DNA of 8,854 nucleotides from Hyphomicrobiales bacterium (GTDB taxonomy: Bacteria; Pseudomonadota; Alphaproteobacteria; Rhizobiales; Rhizobiaceae): contig JAATGD010000366.1 in the NCBI GenBank assembly GCA_015654965.1, positions 1-8,854 of the forward strand. The letters are read 5' to 3'. Position numbers and translations under genes: made by a program. The stretch's first letter is position 1. Each line of letters opens with the position of its first letter. Under the pieces are notes generated by a model that was not told where the DNA came from, searched no databases, and saw nothing but the letters and a program-made list of their open reading frames with translations. This document shows positions 1-6,406 of this stretch, piece by piece.

Positions 1-650
1 AGGAAGAAGGTACAGGCTATGCCAACGGTCAGGAAGGCGCAAAGTTTTATCACCGATTCAAGTGCTATGGCGAGGATGAGACCGTTCTGGTGCTCGGTGG
101 CATCCGTGTGCCTTGTGCCGAAAAGAATCGCGAAGGCGGCAAGGACGGCTGCGACCACCAGCGATATGTCACCAAAGACCGGCACAGGCATGGCGGCGCC
201 ATTGCCGTAATGATCCATGACGAGGCCGACGCTGCCGGCAACGGCTTTGAGTTGCAGCGCGATATAGGGAATGGAGCCGACGGCGGCGATACAGGTGGCG
301 AGCGACGCCACGCCAAAACTCTTGCCATAGCGGGCGGCGAGAAAATCGGCGATGGAGGTGATGTGTTCGGCTTTCGCAAGACGCGCAATGTGGCGCAGCA
401 GGCGGTTGCCGAGCGTGAAGACGAGGATCGGCCCGATATAGATGCCTAAGAATTCAAGCCCGCGCTGCGCCGAAAGTCCGACAGAGCCGAAAAAGGTCCA
501 TGAGGTGCAATAGACCGCGAGGCTCAACGCATAGATATAGGGGCGCGGCGCGCTGTTCCAGCGCGATGCCTTGCGGTCGCCGAGGCTTGCGACGGCAAAA
601 AGCAGCAGCAGATAAGAGAAGGCGGCACCGATGATTCCCCAGCCCTGCAT
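1..650 (-). CDS. Sodium:solute symporter-like membrane protein, probable hybrid sensor kinase N-terminus (partial)
   Basis: Partial gene: 216 codons are visible, open from an ATG at 648-650 to the window edge with no stop. The sequence is hydrophobic with several membrane helices and resembles the sodium:solute symporter (PutP-like) fold, including LEFLGIYIGPILVF (about residues 65-78), TSIADFLAARYGKSFG (about 97-112) and a later helix near FGTRHTDATEHQNGLILAIALE. In alphaproteobacteria, N-termini of this type usually head long proteins (often over 1000 residues) in which the symporter-like domain is fused to PAS, histidine kinase and receiver domains (CbrA-like). That makes a membrane sensor kinase more likely than a plain transporter, but the kinase part lies outside the window, so this is inference from family. 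A GGGGAGGA Shine-Dalgarno-like stretch about 12 nt upstream supports the start. It is divergent from mscL. Confidence 0.8.
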   Translation of the reverse strand, partial: MQGWGIIGAAFSYLLLLFAVASLGDRKASRWNSAPRPYIYALSLAVYCTSWTFFGSVGLSAQRGLEFLGIYIGPILVFTLGNRLLRHIARLAKAEHITSIADFLAARYGKSFGVASLATCIAAVGSIPYIALQLKAVAGSVGLVMDHYGNGAAMPVPVFGDISLVVAAVLAAFAILFGTRHTDATEHQNGLILAIALESVIKLCAFLTVGIACTFF

Positions 651-968
651 AGGCGGTCTTTTCCTCCCCTTGTTTCGTCCGGTTGCCCCATTGGTCCCTG
701 AGGCAAGCATTTTCCGAGGCCACGCGCAAGAATGTTGATGAAAACAGAGAAATTATGCCAGCCGGATGGGTCGTTTATCTTTTCTTTCAAGTTTTTTGTC
801 TACAGAATTGCCTTGTTTATAAAGCTGGATGAAGCATCTCTTCGAGCCTCCTGTCAGGAGTTGTTTCATCCGTCATCGTCAGAGTGATCTGGCGCAGACA
901 GGTTTTGCGAAAAGACCCGCGGCAACGACGGCCCGGTGATGTGGGTGCAATCGCGAGGGAGACAGATT
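651..968. other. Divergent intergenic region between the symporter-like gene and mscL
   Basis: This 318-bp stretch has no convincing gene. On the minus strand the left gene has a Shine-Dalgarno-like element near 660-669 and a possible extended -10 (TGG-CATAAT, CATAAT at 757-752) with no good -35. On the plus strand there is a candidate mscL promoter at 796-823. A small inverted repeat, CTCCT-GTC-AGGAG, lies around 846-860 in the presumed mscL leader. Short open frames on the minus strand across the region lack family resemblance and a ribosome binding site. Confidence 0.6.
796..823 (+). promoter_or_regulatory. Candidate sigma70-type promoter for mscL
   Basis: TTGTCT (796-801) and TATAAA (818-823) are separated by 16 bp, a reasonable match to -35/-10 elements. 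Transcription would begin near 830 and leave a leader of about 140 nt before the mscL start. Judged by eye only. Confidence 0.35.
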
Positions 969-1385
969 ATGTTGAAAGAATTCCGGGAGTTCGCTCTCAA
1001 GGGGAATATGGTGGATCTCGCCATCGGTGTGATTATCGGTGGCGCATTCGGTAGCCTCGTCAATTCAGTCGTCAACGACATCATCATGCCGATCATCGGT
1101 CTGATCACTGGCGGTATCGATTTCTCGAACATGTTCATCCAGCTTGCGGGCAATCCGCAGAGCACGCTTGCCGCAGCGCGTGAAGCGGGTGCAACCATTG
1201 CCTACGGCAATTTTGTCACGTTGCTGATCAACTTCCTGATCATCGCATGGGTGCTGTTCCTTGTCGTCAAGGGCATGAATCGGCTCAAGAAGAAGGAAGA
1301 AGCAGCGCCGGAGGCGGAAGCCGAACTGCCGCGTGAGGAAGTGCTTCTCGCCGAAATCCGCGATCTGCTCGCAGCCAAAAAATAA
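969..1385 (+). CDS. mscL: Large-conductance mechanosensitive channel MscL
   Basis: 138-residue inner-membrane channel that opens under high membrane tension to release solutes during hypo-osmotic shock. The family N-terminus MLKEFREFALKGN is followed by TM1, with the glycine- and alanine-rich pore helix MVDLAIGVIIGGAFGSLVN and then DIIMPIIGLITGG. A periplasmic loop follows, then TM2 (FVTLLINFLIIAWVLFLVV, about residues 87-105). The tail has a basic-acidic linker (KKKEEAAPEAEAE) and the cytoplasmic helix EEVLLAEIRDLLA. The length is normal for MscL. An in-frame start 33 nt upstream exists, but the one used here has an AGGGAGA ribosome binding site about 6 nt away and gives the conserved MLKEF N-terminus. 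It is a single-gene unit closed by a terminator directly downstream. Confidence 0.97.
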   Translation: MLKEFREFALKGNMVDLAIGVIIGGAFGSLVNSVVNDIIMPIIGLITGGIDFSNMFIQLAGNPQSTLAAAREAGATIAYGNFVTLLINFLIIAWVLFLVVKGMNRLKKKEEAAPEAEAELPREEVLLAEIRDLLAAKK

Positions 1386-1391
1386 CAAGAG

Positions 1392-1422
1392 AAAAAGGCG
1401 AAGCAAAAGCTTCGCCTTTTTT
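1392..1422 (+). terminator. Intrinsic terminator of mscL
   Basis: A perfect hairpin, AAAAAGGCGAAGC (1392-1404), loop AAAA, GCTTCGCCTTTTT (1409-1421), ends in a run of six T and starts 6 nt after the mscL stop codon. Confidence 0.93.
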
Positions 1423-1440
1423 GATTATGCGCGAAATTGA

Positions 1441-1461
1441 TGCCATGATCACAAAATGGCA
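1441..1461. repeat. Inverted repeat TGCCAT-N9-ATGGCA upstream of the aminotransferase gene
   Basis: Perfect 6-bp arms at 1441-1446 and 1456-1461, about 64 bp before the aminotransferase start. Two TGGCCA copies (1475-1480 and 1494-1499) lie between it and the gene. It could be an operator, but no regulator is suggested by the context. Confidence 0.35.
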
Positions 1462-1524
1462 CGTGATTTCGTGCTGGCCACTTGATAAAGCTATGGCCAA
1501 AGACGCAAAGCTTGCAGGAAAACC

Positions 1525-2694
1525 ATGACATTTATGACCAATCTGCGCCGCGAGGCCGTCGAGGCTCCGACAAGCGGCATCATGGCTGTAGCCAATTACG
1601 GGCGTGGTCGCGAAGGTATCATTCCGCTCTGGGTCGGTGAAGGCGATCTGCCCACCCCCGATTTTATTCGCGATGCGGCGCAAAAGAGCATCGCTGATGG
1701 CGAAACCTTTTATACGTGGCAGGCGGGCATTCCTGAATTGCGCCAGGCGCTCGCGGATTATCATGCGCGCCATTTTCCGCGGTTATCGCTCACAAGCGAT
1801 AATTTCTATGTCACAGGTTCGGGCATGCACGCCATCGAAATCGCCATCAAGGCGACGACAGGTCCGGGCGAGGAGGCGATCTATCTTTCGCCCGCATGGC
1901 CCAATTTCGTTGGTGCCACCAGTGTCGCAGGCGTTACGCCGGTTGCGGTCGAACTCGATTTCGGGGCCAATGGCTGGGTGCTGGACGCGGAAAAGATTGC
2001 CGCCGCCATTACGCCTCGCACACGCGCGCTTTTCATCAATACGCCGTCCAATCCCACCGGCTGGACGGCGGATGTGGAGACATTGCGCTTCATTCTCGAT
2101 CTGGCGCGTGAAAAAGGCATCTGGATCATCGCCGATGAAATTTATAGCCATTTCTATTATGGCGGCGGGCGCGCACCCTCCTTCATGGATATCATGGAGC
2201 CGGACGACCGCATCATCTTCGTCAATTCCTTTTCCAAGAACTGGGCCATGACCGGCTGGCGCGTGGGCTGGTTGACCGTGCATACCGATTTAAGCGCGGT
2301 CATCCAGAAGCTCATTCAATATTCCAATTCGGGCGTTGCGCAATTCATGCAGCGCGGTGCCGTTGCAGCGCTTGATCAGGGCGACGATTTTATCCGCATG
2401 CAGGTGGAGCGGGCGCATTCGACACGTGATCGCCTCTGCGCAAGTTTGCAGGCGACTGGCAAGGTGCGGCTATCCCCGCCACAGGGCGCTTTCTATCTGT
2501 TCTTCGGCGTGGACGGGGTCGAGGATTCGACGCGAGCGGCCTTTGACCTGATCGATAGCGTCAATGTCGGCCTTGCGCCGGGACCGGCATTCGGTGCCGC
2601 GGGCGAGGGGTTCTTCCGTCTCTGCTTCTGCCGTCATCCTCAGCAGATCGATGAAGCCGCTAGGCGGCTCGTCGAGTGGATCGAAAAGCTCTGA
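1525..2694 (+). CDS. PLP-dependent aminotransferase, class I/II (fold type I)
   Basis: 389-residue cytosolic enzyme of the aspartate/alanine aminotransferase superfamily, which moves an amino group between an amino acid and a 2-oxo acid. Landmarks in order: substrate-loop region PLWVGEGDLPTP (about 34-45), YTWQAGIPELRQALADY (about 63-79), TGSGMHAI (97-104), NTPSNPTGW with Asn176, ADEIYSHF with Asp204 and Tyr207, and SFSKNWAMTGWRVGW with the cofactor-binding Lys238 and phosphate-binding Arg246. FFRLCFC near 363-369 carries the expected substrate-carboxylate arginine, Arg365. All key residues are present, so it should be active. The substrate cannot be told from sequence and no pathway partner adjoins it. 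The first ATG has an AGGA element about 6 nt upstream; a second ATG three codons on is possible. It ends at a terminator shared with the convergent hemA. Confidence 0.93.
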   Translation: MTFMTNLRREAVEAPTSGIMAVANYGRGREGIIPLWVGEGDLPTPDFIRDAAQKSIADGETFYTWQAGIPELRQALADYHARHFPRLSLTSDNFYVTGSGMHAIEIAIKATTGPGEEAIYLSPAWPNFVGATSVAGVTPVAVELDFGANGWVLDAEKIAAAITPRTRALFINTPSNPTGWTADVETLRFILDLAREKGIWIIADEIYSHFYYGGGRAPSFMDIMEPDDRIIFVNSFSKNWAMTGWRVGWLTVHTDLSAVIQKLIQYSNSGVAQFMQRGAVAALDQGDDFIRMQVERAHSTRDRLCASLQATGKVRLSPPQGAFYLFFGVDGVEDSTRAAFDLIDSVNVGLAPGPAFGAAGEGFFRLCFCRHPQQIDEAARRLVEWIEKL

Positions 2695-2710
2695 AATAGT
2701 ATATTGAATC

Positions 2711-2743
2711 AAAAAGCCGGGGTCATGTGCCCCGGCTTTTTTT
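2711..2743. terminator. Bidirectional intrinsic terminator between aminotransferase and hemA
   Basis: The stem AAAAAGCCGGGG (2711-2722) pairs with CCCCGGCTTTTT (2730-2741) around a 7-nt loop. A run of seven T serves the plus strand and a run of five T on the opposite strand serves hemA. It lies 17 bp after the aminotransferase stop and 18 bp after the hemA stop. Confidence 0.93.
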
Positions 2744-2760
2744 AATCGGTCTTGTCGGTT

Positions 2761-4038
2761 TCAGCCGCCAGCCTTGGACACCATCAGTGGCACCACGCGA
2801 TCGGAATTGGCGGTTTGCGGCATGGCGGGTTCAGCAAAGGGAATGCCGAGCGCGGTCCATACTTCCGTCAGCGCATCCTTGAGCCCAATGATCAGCGCAT
2901 CGTCATGGAGTGGCGATGGCGTGATGCGCAAGCGTTCGGTGCCGCGTGGAACAGTTGGATAATTGATCGGCTGGATATAGATGCCATGCACGTCAAGAAG
3001 CCGGTCGCTTGCCTTCTTGCACAGTTCGGGATCACCGACCAGAACCGGCACGATATGGGTTTGCGACGCCATAACCGGGAAACCCGCAGCCGAGAGCACG
3101 TCCTTGGTGCGCTGCGCCTGACGCTGCTGGCCAGCACGTTCGGATTGTGATGTCTTGAGGTGGCGGATCGAAGCGGTTGCTGCGGCCGCGACTGCCGGAG
3201 GCAGCGAGGTCGTGAAGATGAAGCCCGGCGCATAGGAACGCACGGCATCAATGATGGCGCGTGAGCCGGTGATATAGCCGCCCAGCGCGCCAAACGCCTT
3301 GGCGAGCGTGCCTTCGATAATGTCGATGCGATGCGCAAGACCGTCGCGGTCTGTGATACCACCGCCGCGATTGCCATACATGCCAACCGCATGGACCTCA
3401 TCGATATAGGTCATGGCATTATATTTGTCCGCAAGATCGGCAATCTGTTCGATAGGCGCGATATCGCCATCCATCGAATAGACCGATTCAAACACGATGA
3501 GCTTGGCGCGCGAACGGTAGGCGGCCTTCAAAAGCTGTTCGAGATGCGCGACATCATTGTGACGGAAAATCTTCTTTTCCGCGCCCGAACGGCGCACGCC
3601 CTCGATCATCGAGGCGTGGTTCAGTTCGTCCGACAGGATGAGGCAATCGGGCAGAAGACGGGCAATGGTCGAAATCGAGGCTTCGTTGGAAACAAAACCG
3701 GAGGTGAAGACAAGACCGGCTTCCTTGCCATGCAGGTCGGCCAGTTCGTTTTCGAGTTCCACAAGCGGGTGATTGTTGCCCGAAATATTGCGTGTGCCCC
3801 CCGAACCCGACCCGGCATTGCCGGCGGTGTCGCACATGGCCTTGATCACATCGGCATGGTGGCCCATACCGAGATAATCATTGGAACACCAGACGGTTAT
3901 TTCACGGGCGGTGCCGTTGTTCCGCCAGATAGCGCGGGGGAAACGTCCAACGATGCGTTCAAGATCGGCAAAAACGCGGTAACGCTTCTCGGCGTGCAGC
4001 TGGTCGATCGCTTCTTCAAAAAACCTGCGATAGTCCAT
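2761..4038 (-). CDS. hemA: 5-aminolevulinate synthase (HemA)
   Basis: 425-residue cytosolic PLP enzyme that condenses glycine with succinyl-CoA to 5-aminolevulinate, the first committed step of heme synthesis in alphaproteobacteria (Shemin pathway). The N-terminus MDYRRFFEEAIDQLHAEKRYRVFADLER is typical. Further landmarks are WCSNDYLGMG (50-59), GSGSGGTRNISGNNHPL (76-92), ELNHASMIEGVRRS (138-151, His141), YIDEVHAVGMYG (211-222, Asp213 and His216) and the cofactor lysine in EGTLAKAFGALGGY (Lys247). These agree with the family's known catalytic residues. The frame stays open to 4146, but the ATG at 4038 has AAGGAG 6 nt upstream and gives the conserved N-terminus, so it was chosen. An FNR/FixK-type box about 95 bp upstream suggests oxygen control. 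It follows the glycan genes on the same strand after a 121-bp gap. Confidence 0.97.
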   Translation of the reverse strand: MDYRRFFEEAIDQLHAEKRYRVFADLERIVGRFPRAIWRNNGTAREITVWCSNDYLGMGHHADVIKAMCDTAGNAGSGSGGTRNISGNNHPLVELENELADLHGKEAGLVFTSGFVSNEASISTIARLLPDCLILSDELNHASMIEGVRRSGAEKKIFRHNDVAHLEQLLKAAYRSRAKLIVFESVYSMDGDIAPIEQIADLADKYNAMTYIDEVHAVGMYGNRGGGITDRDGLAHRIDIIEGTLAKAFGALGGYITGSRAIIDAVRSYAPGFIFTTSLPPAVAAAATASIRHLKTSQSERAGQQRQAQRTKDVLSAAGFPVMASQTHIVPVLVGDPELCKKASDRLLDVHGIYIQPINYPTVPRGTERLRITPSPLHDDALIIGLKDALTEVWTALGIPFAEPAMPQTANSDRVVPLMVSKAGG

Positions 4039-4044
4039 TATACG

Positions 4045-4050
4045 CTCCTT
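4045..4050 (-). promoter_or_regulatory. Ribosome binding site deciding the hemA start
   Basis: AAGGAG on the minus strand, 6 nt before the ATG at 4038. No comparable site precedes the longer in-frame start at 4146, which would also lie inside the FNR-type box. Confidence 0.85.
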
Positions 4051-4131
4051 ATTCCTCGCCTTATTAACGCTTTTGGGCCATTGCGTCCACGGCGGGATCG
4101 CGGGCAATTTGCCACATTTGCGCGACACATC

Positions 4132-4147
4132 ATTGATCGGGATCAAT
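4132..4147 (-). promoter_or_regulatory. FNR/FixK-type box upstream of hemA
   Basis: TTGAT-CGGG-ATCAA (4133-4146) is a perfect match to the FNR/FixK consensus TTGAT-N4-ATCAA, extended to 6-bp arms (ATTGAT/ATCAAT). Its centre lies about 101 bp before the hemA start and only some 20 bp after the deacetylase stop. FNR/FixK-type control of hemA by oxygen is established in other alphaproteobacteria (FixK2 in Bradyrhizobium, FnrL in Rhodobacter). A site near -41 would put the transcription start around 4098; I see no strong -10 there, only AAATTG-like sequence. Confidence 0.85.
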
Positions 4148-4159
4148 AAGGAAACGTTT

Positions 4160-4861
4160 TTAGCGCGTCATCAGACGGATGATGAATTTTGGCGCAAGAT
4201 CCCGGCGGCGCACATAGACGCGCGGGATGCCGAACGGATCGTCGGTTGCACGCGCACGGGCGCGTATGGTCGTGGTCGCCGTCTCGAAGCCCGCCTCGCG
4301 GCACATGTCGCGATGAAGGGGGAAATTCGCGCCATAGGGATAGGCGAAATGCATGACCGGCGCGCCCAACAATTCTTCGAGAACGGTTTTGGATTGGGCG
4401 ATCTGGCGTCGCGCTTCGTCATCGGGGGTCTTTTCCAGATTGACGTGATCGAGCGTATGGGCACCGACCTCATGGCCATGTGCGGCCCATTCGCGCATCT
4501 GCTCGACACTCATGCAGGGCGATACCGGAATACCCGCCGCCTGATCCCAGACATTGCTGCCGCCAAGCTGGTTTGCGACAAAATAATTGGTGGCGGTGAA
4601 GCCGAACTCATCGAGCACCGGCATGGCGTTTTCAAACACATTCAAAAACCCGTCATCGAAGGTGATGACGGCGACCTTGCCGCTTTTCTCGCCGCGGATG
4701 AACGGCATGGCGTCCTTGAGTGACAGACCCTGATAGCCGAGCCTTTTCAGCCATGCCATCTGGCTGTGAAATTTGTCGGGATGCACCCAGAGCCCGCGAA
4801 ACGGAATGTTCTTTTGGGGAAGGGCCGCAATCTGGTGATAGAGAAGAATTGGAACAGCCAT
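4160..4861 (-). CDS. Polysaccharide deacetylase, CE4/NodB family
   Basis: 233-residue protein with the NodB homology domain, which removes acetyl groups from N- or O-acetylated sugars using a divalent metal. It opens with VPILLYHQI (3-11), a usual start of this family. Motif 1 is TFDDGF (67-72; Asp69 the likely base, Asp70 a metal ligand). Motif 2 is HTLDH (metal ligands His135 and His139). Motif 3 is FAYPYG (172-177). No signal peptide or membrane segment is seen, so it probably acts in the cytoplasm on a precursor, though this is uncertain. The ATG has only a close AGGA (2 nt gap), a weak initiation site. It starts 33 nt after the GT25 stop, consistent with one operon. The real substrate is unknown; a sugar of the lipopolysaccharide or another envelope glycan is inferred from the neighbours. 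Confidence 0.9.
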   Translation of the reverse strand: MAVPILLYHQIAALPQKNIPFRGLWVHPDKFHSQMAWLKRLGYQGLSLKDAMPFIRGEKSGKVAVITFDDGFLNVFENAMPVLDEFGFTATNYFVANQLGGSNVWDQAAGIPVSPCMSVEQMREWAAHGHEVGAHTLDHVNLEKTPDDEARRQIAQSKTVLEELLGAPVMHFAYPYGANFPLHRDMCREAGFETATTTIRARARATDDPFGIPRVYVRRRDLAPKFIIRLMTR

Positions 4862-4894
4862 GGTCCTGCTTCTATAATGATGAGCGTGATGAAA

Positions 4895-5650
4895 TCAGGT
4901 TCTGGCGGAAAAACGCCGCACCTGCATACGATAAAACGGGCGAAAAATCTCGCGCTGGAGTTTATCAGAAAAAGACTTCTTGTGCTGGATCGTCGTGCCG
5001 CCCAGTTGCGCGGAAATTTCCTGCACGCCGCCCGGAAGTATAGAGAGCGGCGTCAAACCCGTGACCCAGTTCATCTGGGCCATGGTATCGACCGGGCGGT
5101 CAAAGCTTTGCGTTCGCTCAAGCAGGTGCTTTGCCGCATCAATCCCTATAAGCTGCGCCACCATACCGAGCCCCACCGGCACGGGCGCGATCACCCGCAC
5201 ACCGTTTTCATTGATGATCTCGCGGCCCGTTTCGCGCTCGCGAAAGGGGAAGCGGATAAAACTCTCCGGCGTCATGATTTTACACGCCGTCTGGAAGGCC
5301 GCATCGAATTCCGCTGTCAGCGCCACATCGTCTTCAATGACAAAACCGGCATCCAGATTCTGATCGACGATCGCCTGCCATGCCTTGCGATGCGACAGGA
5401 AGCAGGCAATCTCGTTGGTGCCGAGCGCAAAGGGATAGCGCGGCTTATGTAATTTCCGGCGATAGACGCGGGCGATTGTCTGGCTATCGAGCATGCGTCC
5501 ATCGACCGCCTCGATCACATCCGCCTCGACCGGCAGGCTTTTGGCAAGACGCGCGACTTGCGGCTGGCGGTCGGCTGCGCGCGCCAGATGGATGATGAAG
5601 GCCTTGATGGCTGGCCTGTCACTTTGATGCACCGTGTCTTTCATGCGCAT
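4895..5650 (-). CDS. Glycosyltransferase family 25 protein (LPS-type)
   Basis: 251 residues from the ATG at 5650, the usual size for bacterial GT25 enzymes, which add sugars to lipopolysaccharide or lipooligosaccharide. Seen in order: KAFIIHLARAADRQPQVARL (about 16-35), the typical first strand and loop; ALGTNEIACFLSHRKAWQ (75-92), the family hallmark; and FVIEDDVAL (103-111) with the acidic EDD metal/nucleotide-sugar motif. Some Brucella core-LPS glycosyltransferases (Wad proteins) are, from memory, of this type, but I cannot say that this is one of them. The start is unsure: ATGs at 5650 and 5644 and a TTG at 5671 are in frame, none has a good ribosome binding site, and a strong inverted repeat covers them. 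It lies 59 nt after the sialyltransferase-like gene and 33 nt before the deacetylase gene. Confidence 0.88.
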   Translation of the reverse strand: MRMKDTVHQSDRPAIKAFIIHLARAADRQPQVARLAKSLPVEADVIEAVDGRMLDSQTIARVYRRKLHKPRYPFALGTNEIACFLSHRKAWQAIVDQNLDAGFVIEDDVALTAEFDAAFQTACKIMTPESFIRFPFRERETGREIINENGVRVIAPVPVGLGMVAQLIGIDAAKHLLERTQSFDRPVDTMAQMNWVTGLTPLSILPGGVQEISAQLGGTTIQHKKSFSDKLQREIFRPFYRMQVRRFSART

Positions 5651-5670
5651 TGTGTATCGCACAATGCGCA
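5644..5670. repeat. Perfect 11-bp inverted repeat over the GT25 start codons
   Basis: TGCGCATTGTG (5644-5654), 5-nt loop TATCG, CACAATGCGCA (5660-5670). In the minus-strand transcript the second arm contains the ATG at 5650 and the first base of the ATG at 5644, so a folded leader would hide both. No T run follows in either direction, so it is not a standard terminator. Confidence 0.85.
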
Positions 5671-5691
5671 AAAAAGCTGCATTTTTTTATG

Positions 5692-5705
5692 TCGGAAACT
5701 TCCGA
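5692..5705. repeat. Short palindrome TCGGAA-AC-TTCCGA after the sialyltransferase-like gene
   Basis: 6-bp perfect arms starting 4 nt after the stop codon of the upstream gene (minus strand), flanked by A and T tracts (T-rich 5682-5688, A-rich 5705-5709). A second weak A7-TGCAGC-T6 symmetry sits between it and the larger repeat at 5644-5670. It could be a 3'-end hairpin or a protein site. Confidence 0.5.
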
Positions 5706-5709
5706 AAAA

Positions 5710-6324
5710 TTATTGCATCATGGAAAGGCGACCGGACGCAATCTGGCGTTCGACCCAGTCCTTCTCATTGTCCCAGTCGTGGCGTTTCCAGCCCTGCCAT
5801 GTAAAGCCGCAAAGCCTGATGTCCCACGTGTCCAATGGATATTTTTCCAGCATATAGTGGATGCCGAGAAAGCCGGTGCTGGGAAAAACCCTGTGCATTT
5901 TTTCCGCGTTCAGGCCCAGCTCCCGACAGCCATCGACATAGAATTGCGGCGGCATGACGTGAATTTCCTTGCCCGCGCGCCCCAGCACATTGATGGTTTC
6001 CATCGTCCAGTCGGCGCGCCGTCCCTTGAGGCGCGAGAGAACATTCGGCTTGGGGTGATAGGCGCTGATGATGCTGGGATGATAGGCCAGCATGATTACC
6101 TTTGCGGACTGAAAGATCGGATTTTGCAGAAAACCTTTTTCCTGCAACCGCAACTGCATCGGCTTGTTGGTTGTCGCCAGGATGAGAAGGTCGGTCTTCG
6201 TGCCGATCATGTCGGTCGAAGCCTGCGGTTCATTGAAGCGAACCACATAATCGGCAGCGTCAATCTCTTGTGCAAGTGTGCGGGGAAGGGGGGCATTTCC
6301 AACGATGATGAGGTTGTTTTTCAT
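5710..6324 (-). CDS. Sialyltransferase-like glycosyltransferase (GT29/GT42-type)
   Basis: 204 residues from the ATG at 6324 (an in-frame GTG at 6342 would add six). It resembles the sialyltransferase superfamily. NNLIIVGNAPLPRTL (3-17) leads into DAADYVVRFNEP (22-33) and IGTKTDLLIL (40-49), a sialyl motif L-like block. FPSTGFLGIHYMLE (147-160) matches motif S, followed by IRLCGFTW (169-176). HDWDNE (His182 to Glu187) fits motif VS, His-x4-Glu. It lacks a signal peptide and membrane anchor and is shorter than eukaryotic GT29 enzymes, so it is probably cytosolic, using an activated sugar such as a CMP-linked acid (sialic acid, Kdo or related); the donor is inference. No strong ribosome binding site is seen before either start. 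It heads the GT25/deacetylase operon and is divergent from the DUF1127 gene. Confidence 0.75.
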   Translation of the reverse strand: MKNNLIIVGNAPLPRTLAQEIDAADYVVRFNEPQASTDMIGTKTDLLILATTNKPMQLRLQEKGFLQNPIFQSAKVIMLAYHPSIISAYHPKPNVLSRLKGRRADWTMETINVLGRAGKEIHVMPPQFYVDGCRELGLNAEKMHRVFPSTGFLGIHYMLEKYPLDTWDIRLCGFTWQGWKRHDWDNEKDWVERQIASGRLSMMQ

Positions 6325-6406
6325 TGAGCCGACTGATTTCACTGTACTGTGCCGGAACGGCTAGTCGGCCTTTGAGGCGTTTATAAGAAGTTGCTCATAA
6401 CATTTA

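Noticed and set aside
454..790. Short minus-strand frames overlapping the start of the symporter-like gene
   Set aside because: They lie in other frames of that gene and its promoter region, with no motif or ribosome binding site.
4039..4146. Longer hemA start (36 extra residues)
   Set aside because: The extension would start inside the FNR-type box and lacks a ribosome binding site; the conserved N-terminus begins at the internal ATG.
3331..4149. Long open frame on the plus strand opposite hemA (272 codons)
   Set aside because: It mirrors hemA, which has all family motifs and a ribosome binding site. The plus-strand product has no recognisable domain and unnatural composition.
4073..5452. 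Plus-strand frames opposite the deacetylase and GT25 genes
   Set aside because: The minus-strand products carry complete CE4 and GT25 motifs, while the plus-strand translations have none.
5644..5705. Possible intrinsic terminator between the GT29-like and GT25 genes
   Set aside because: The hairpins are not followed by a T run in the minus-strand transcript in the right position; the T tract comes before the large stem, not after it.
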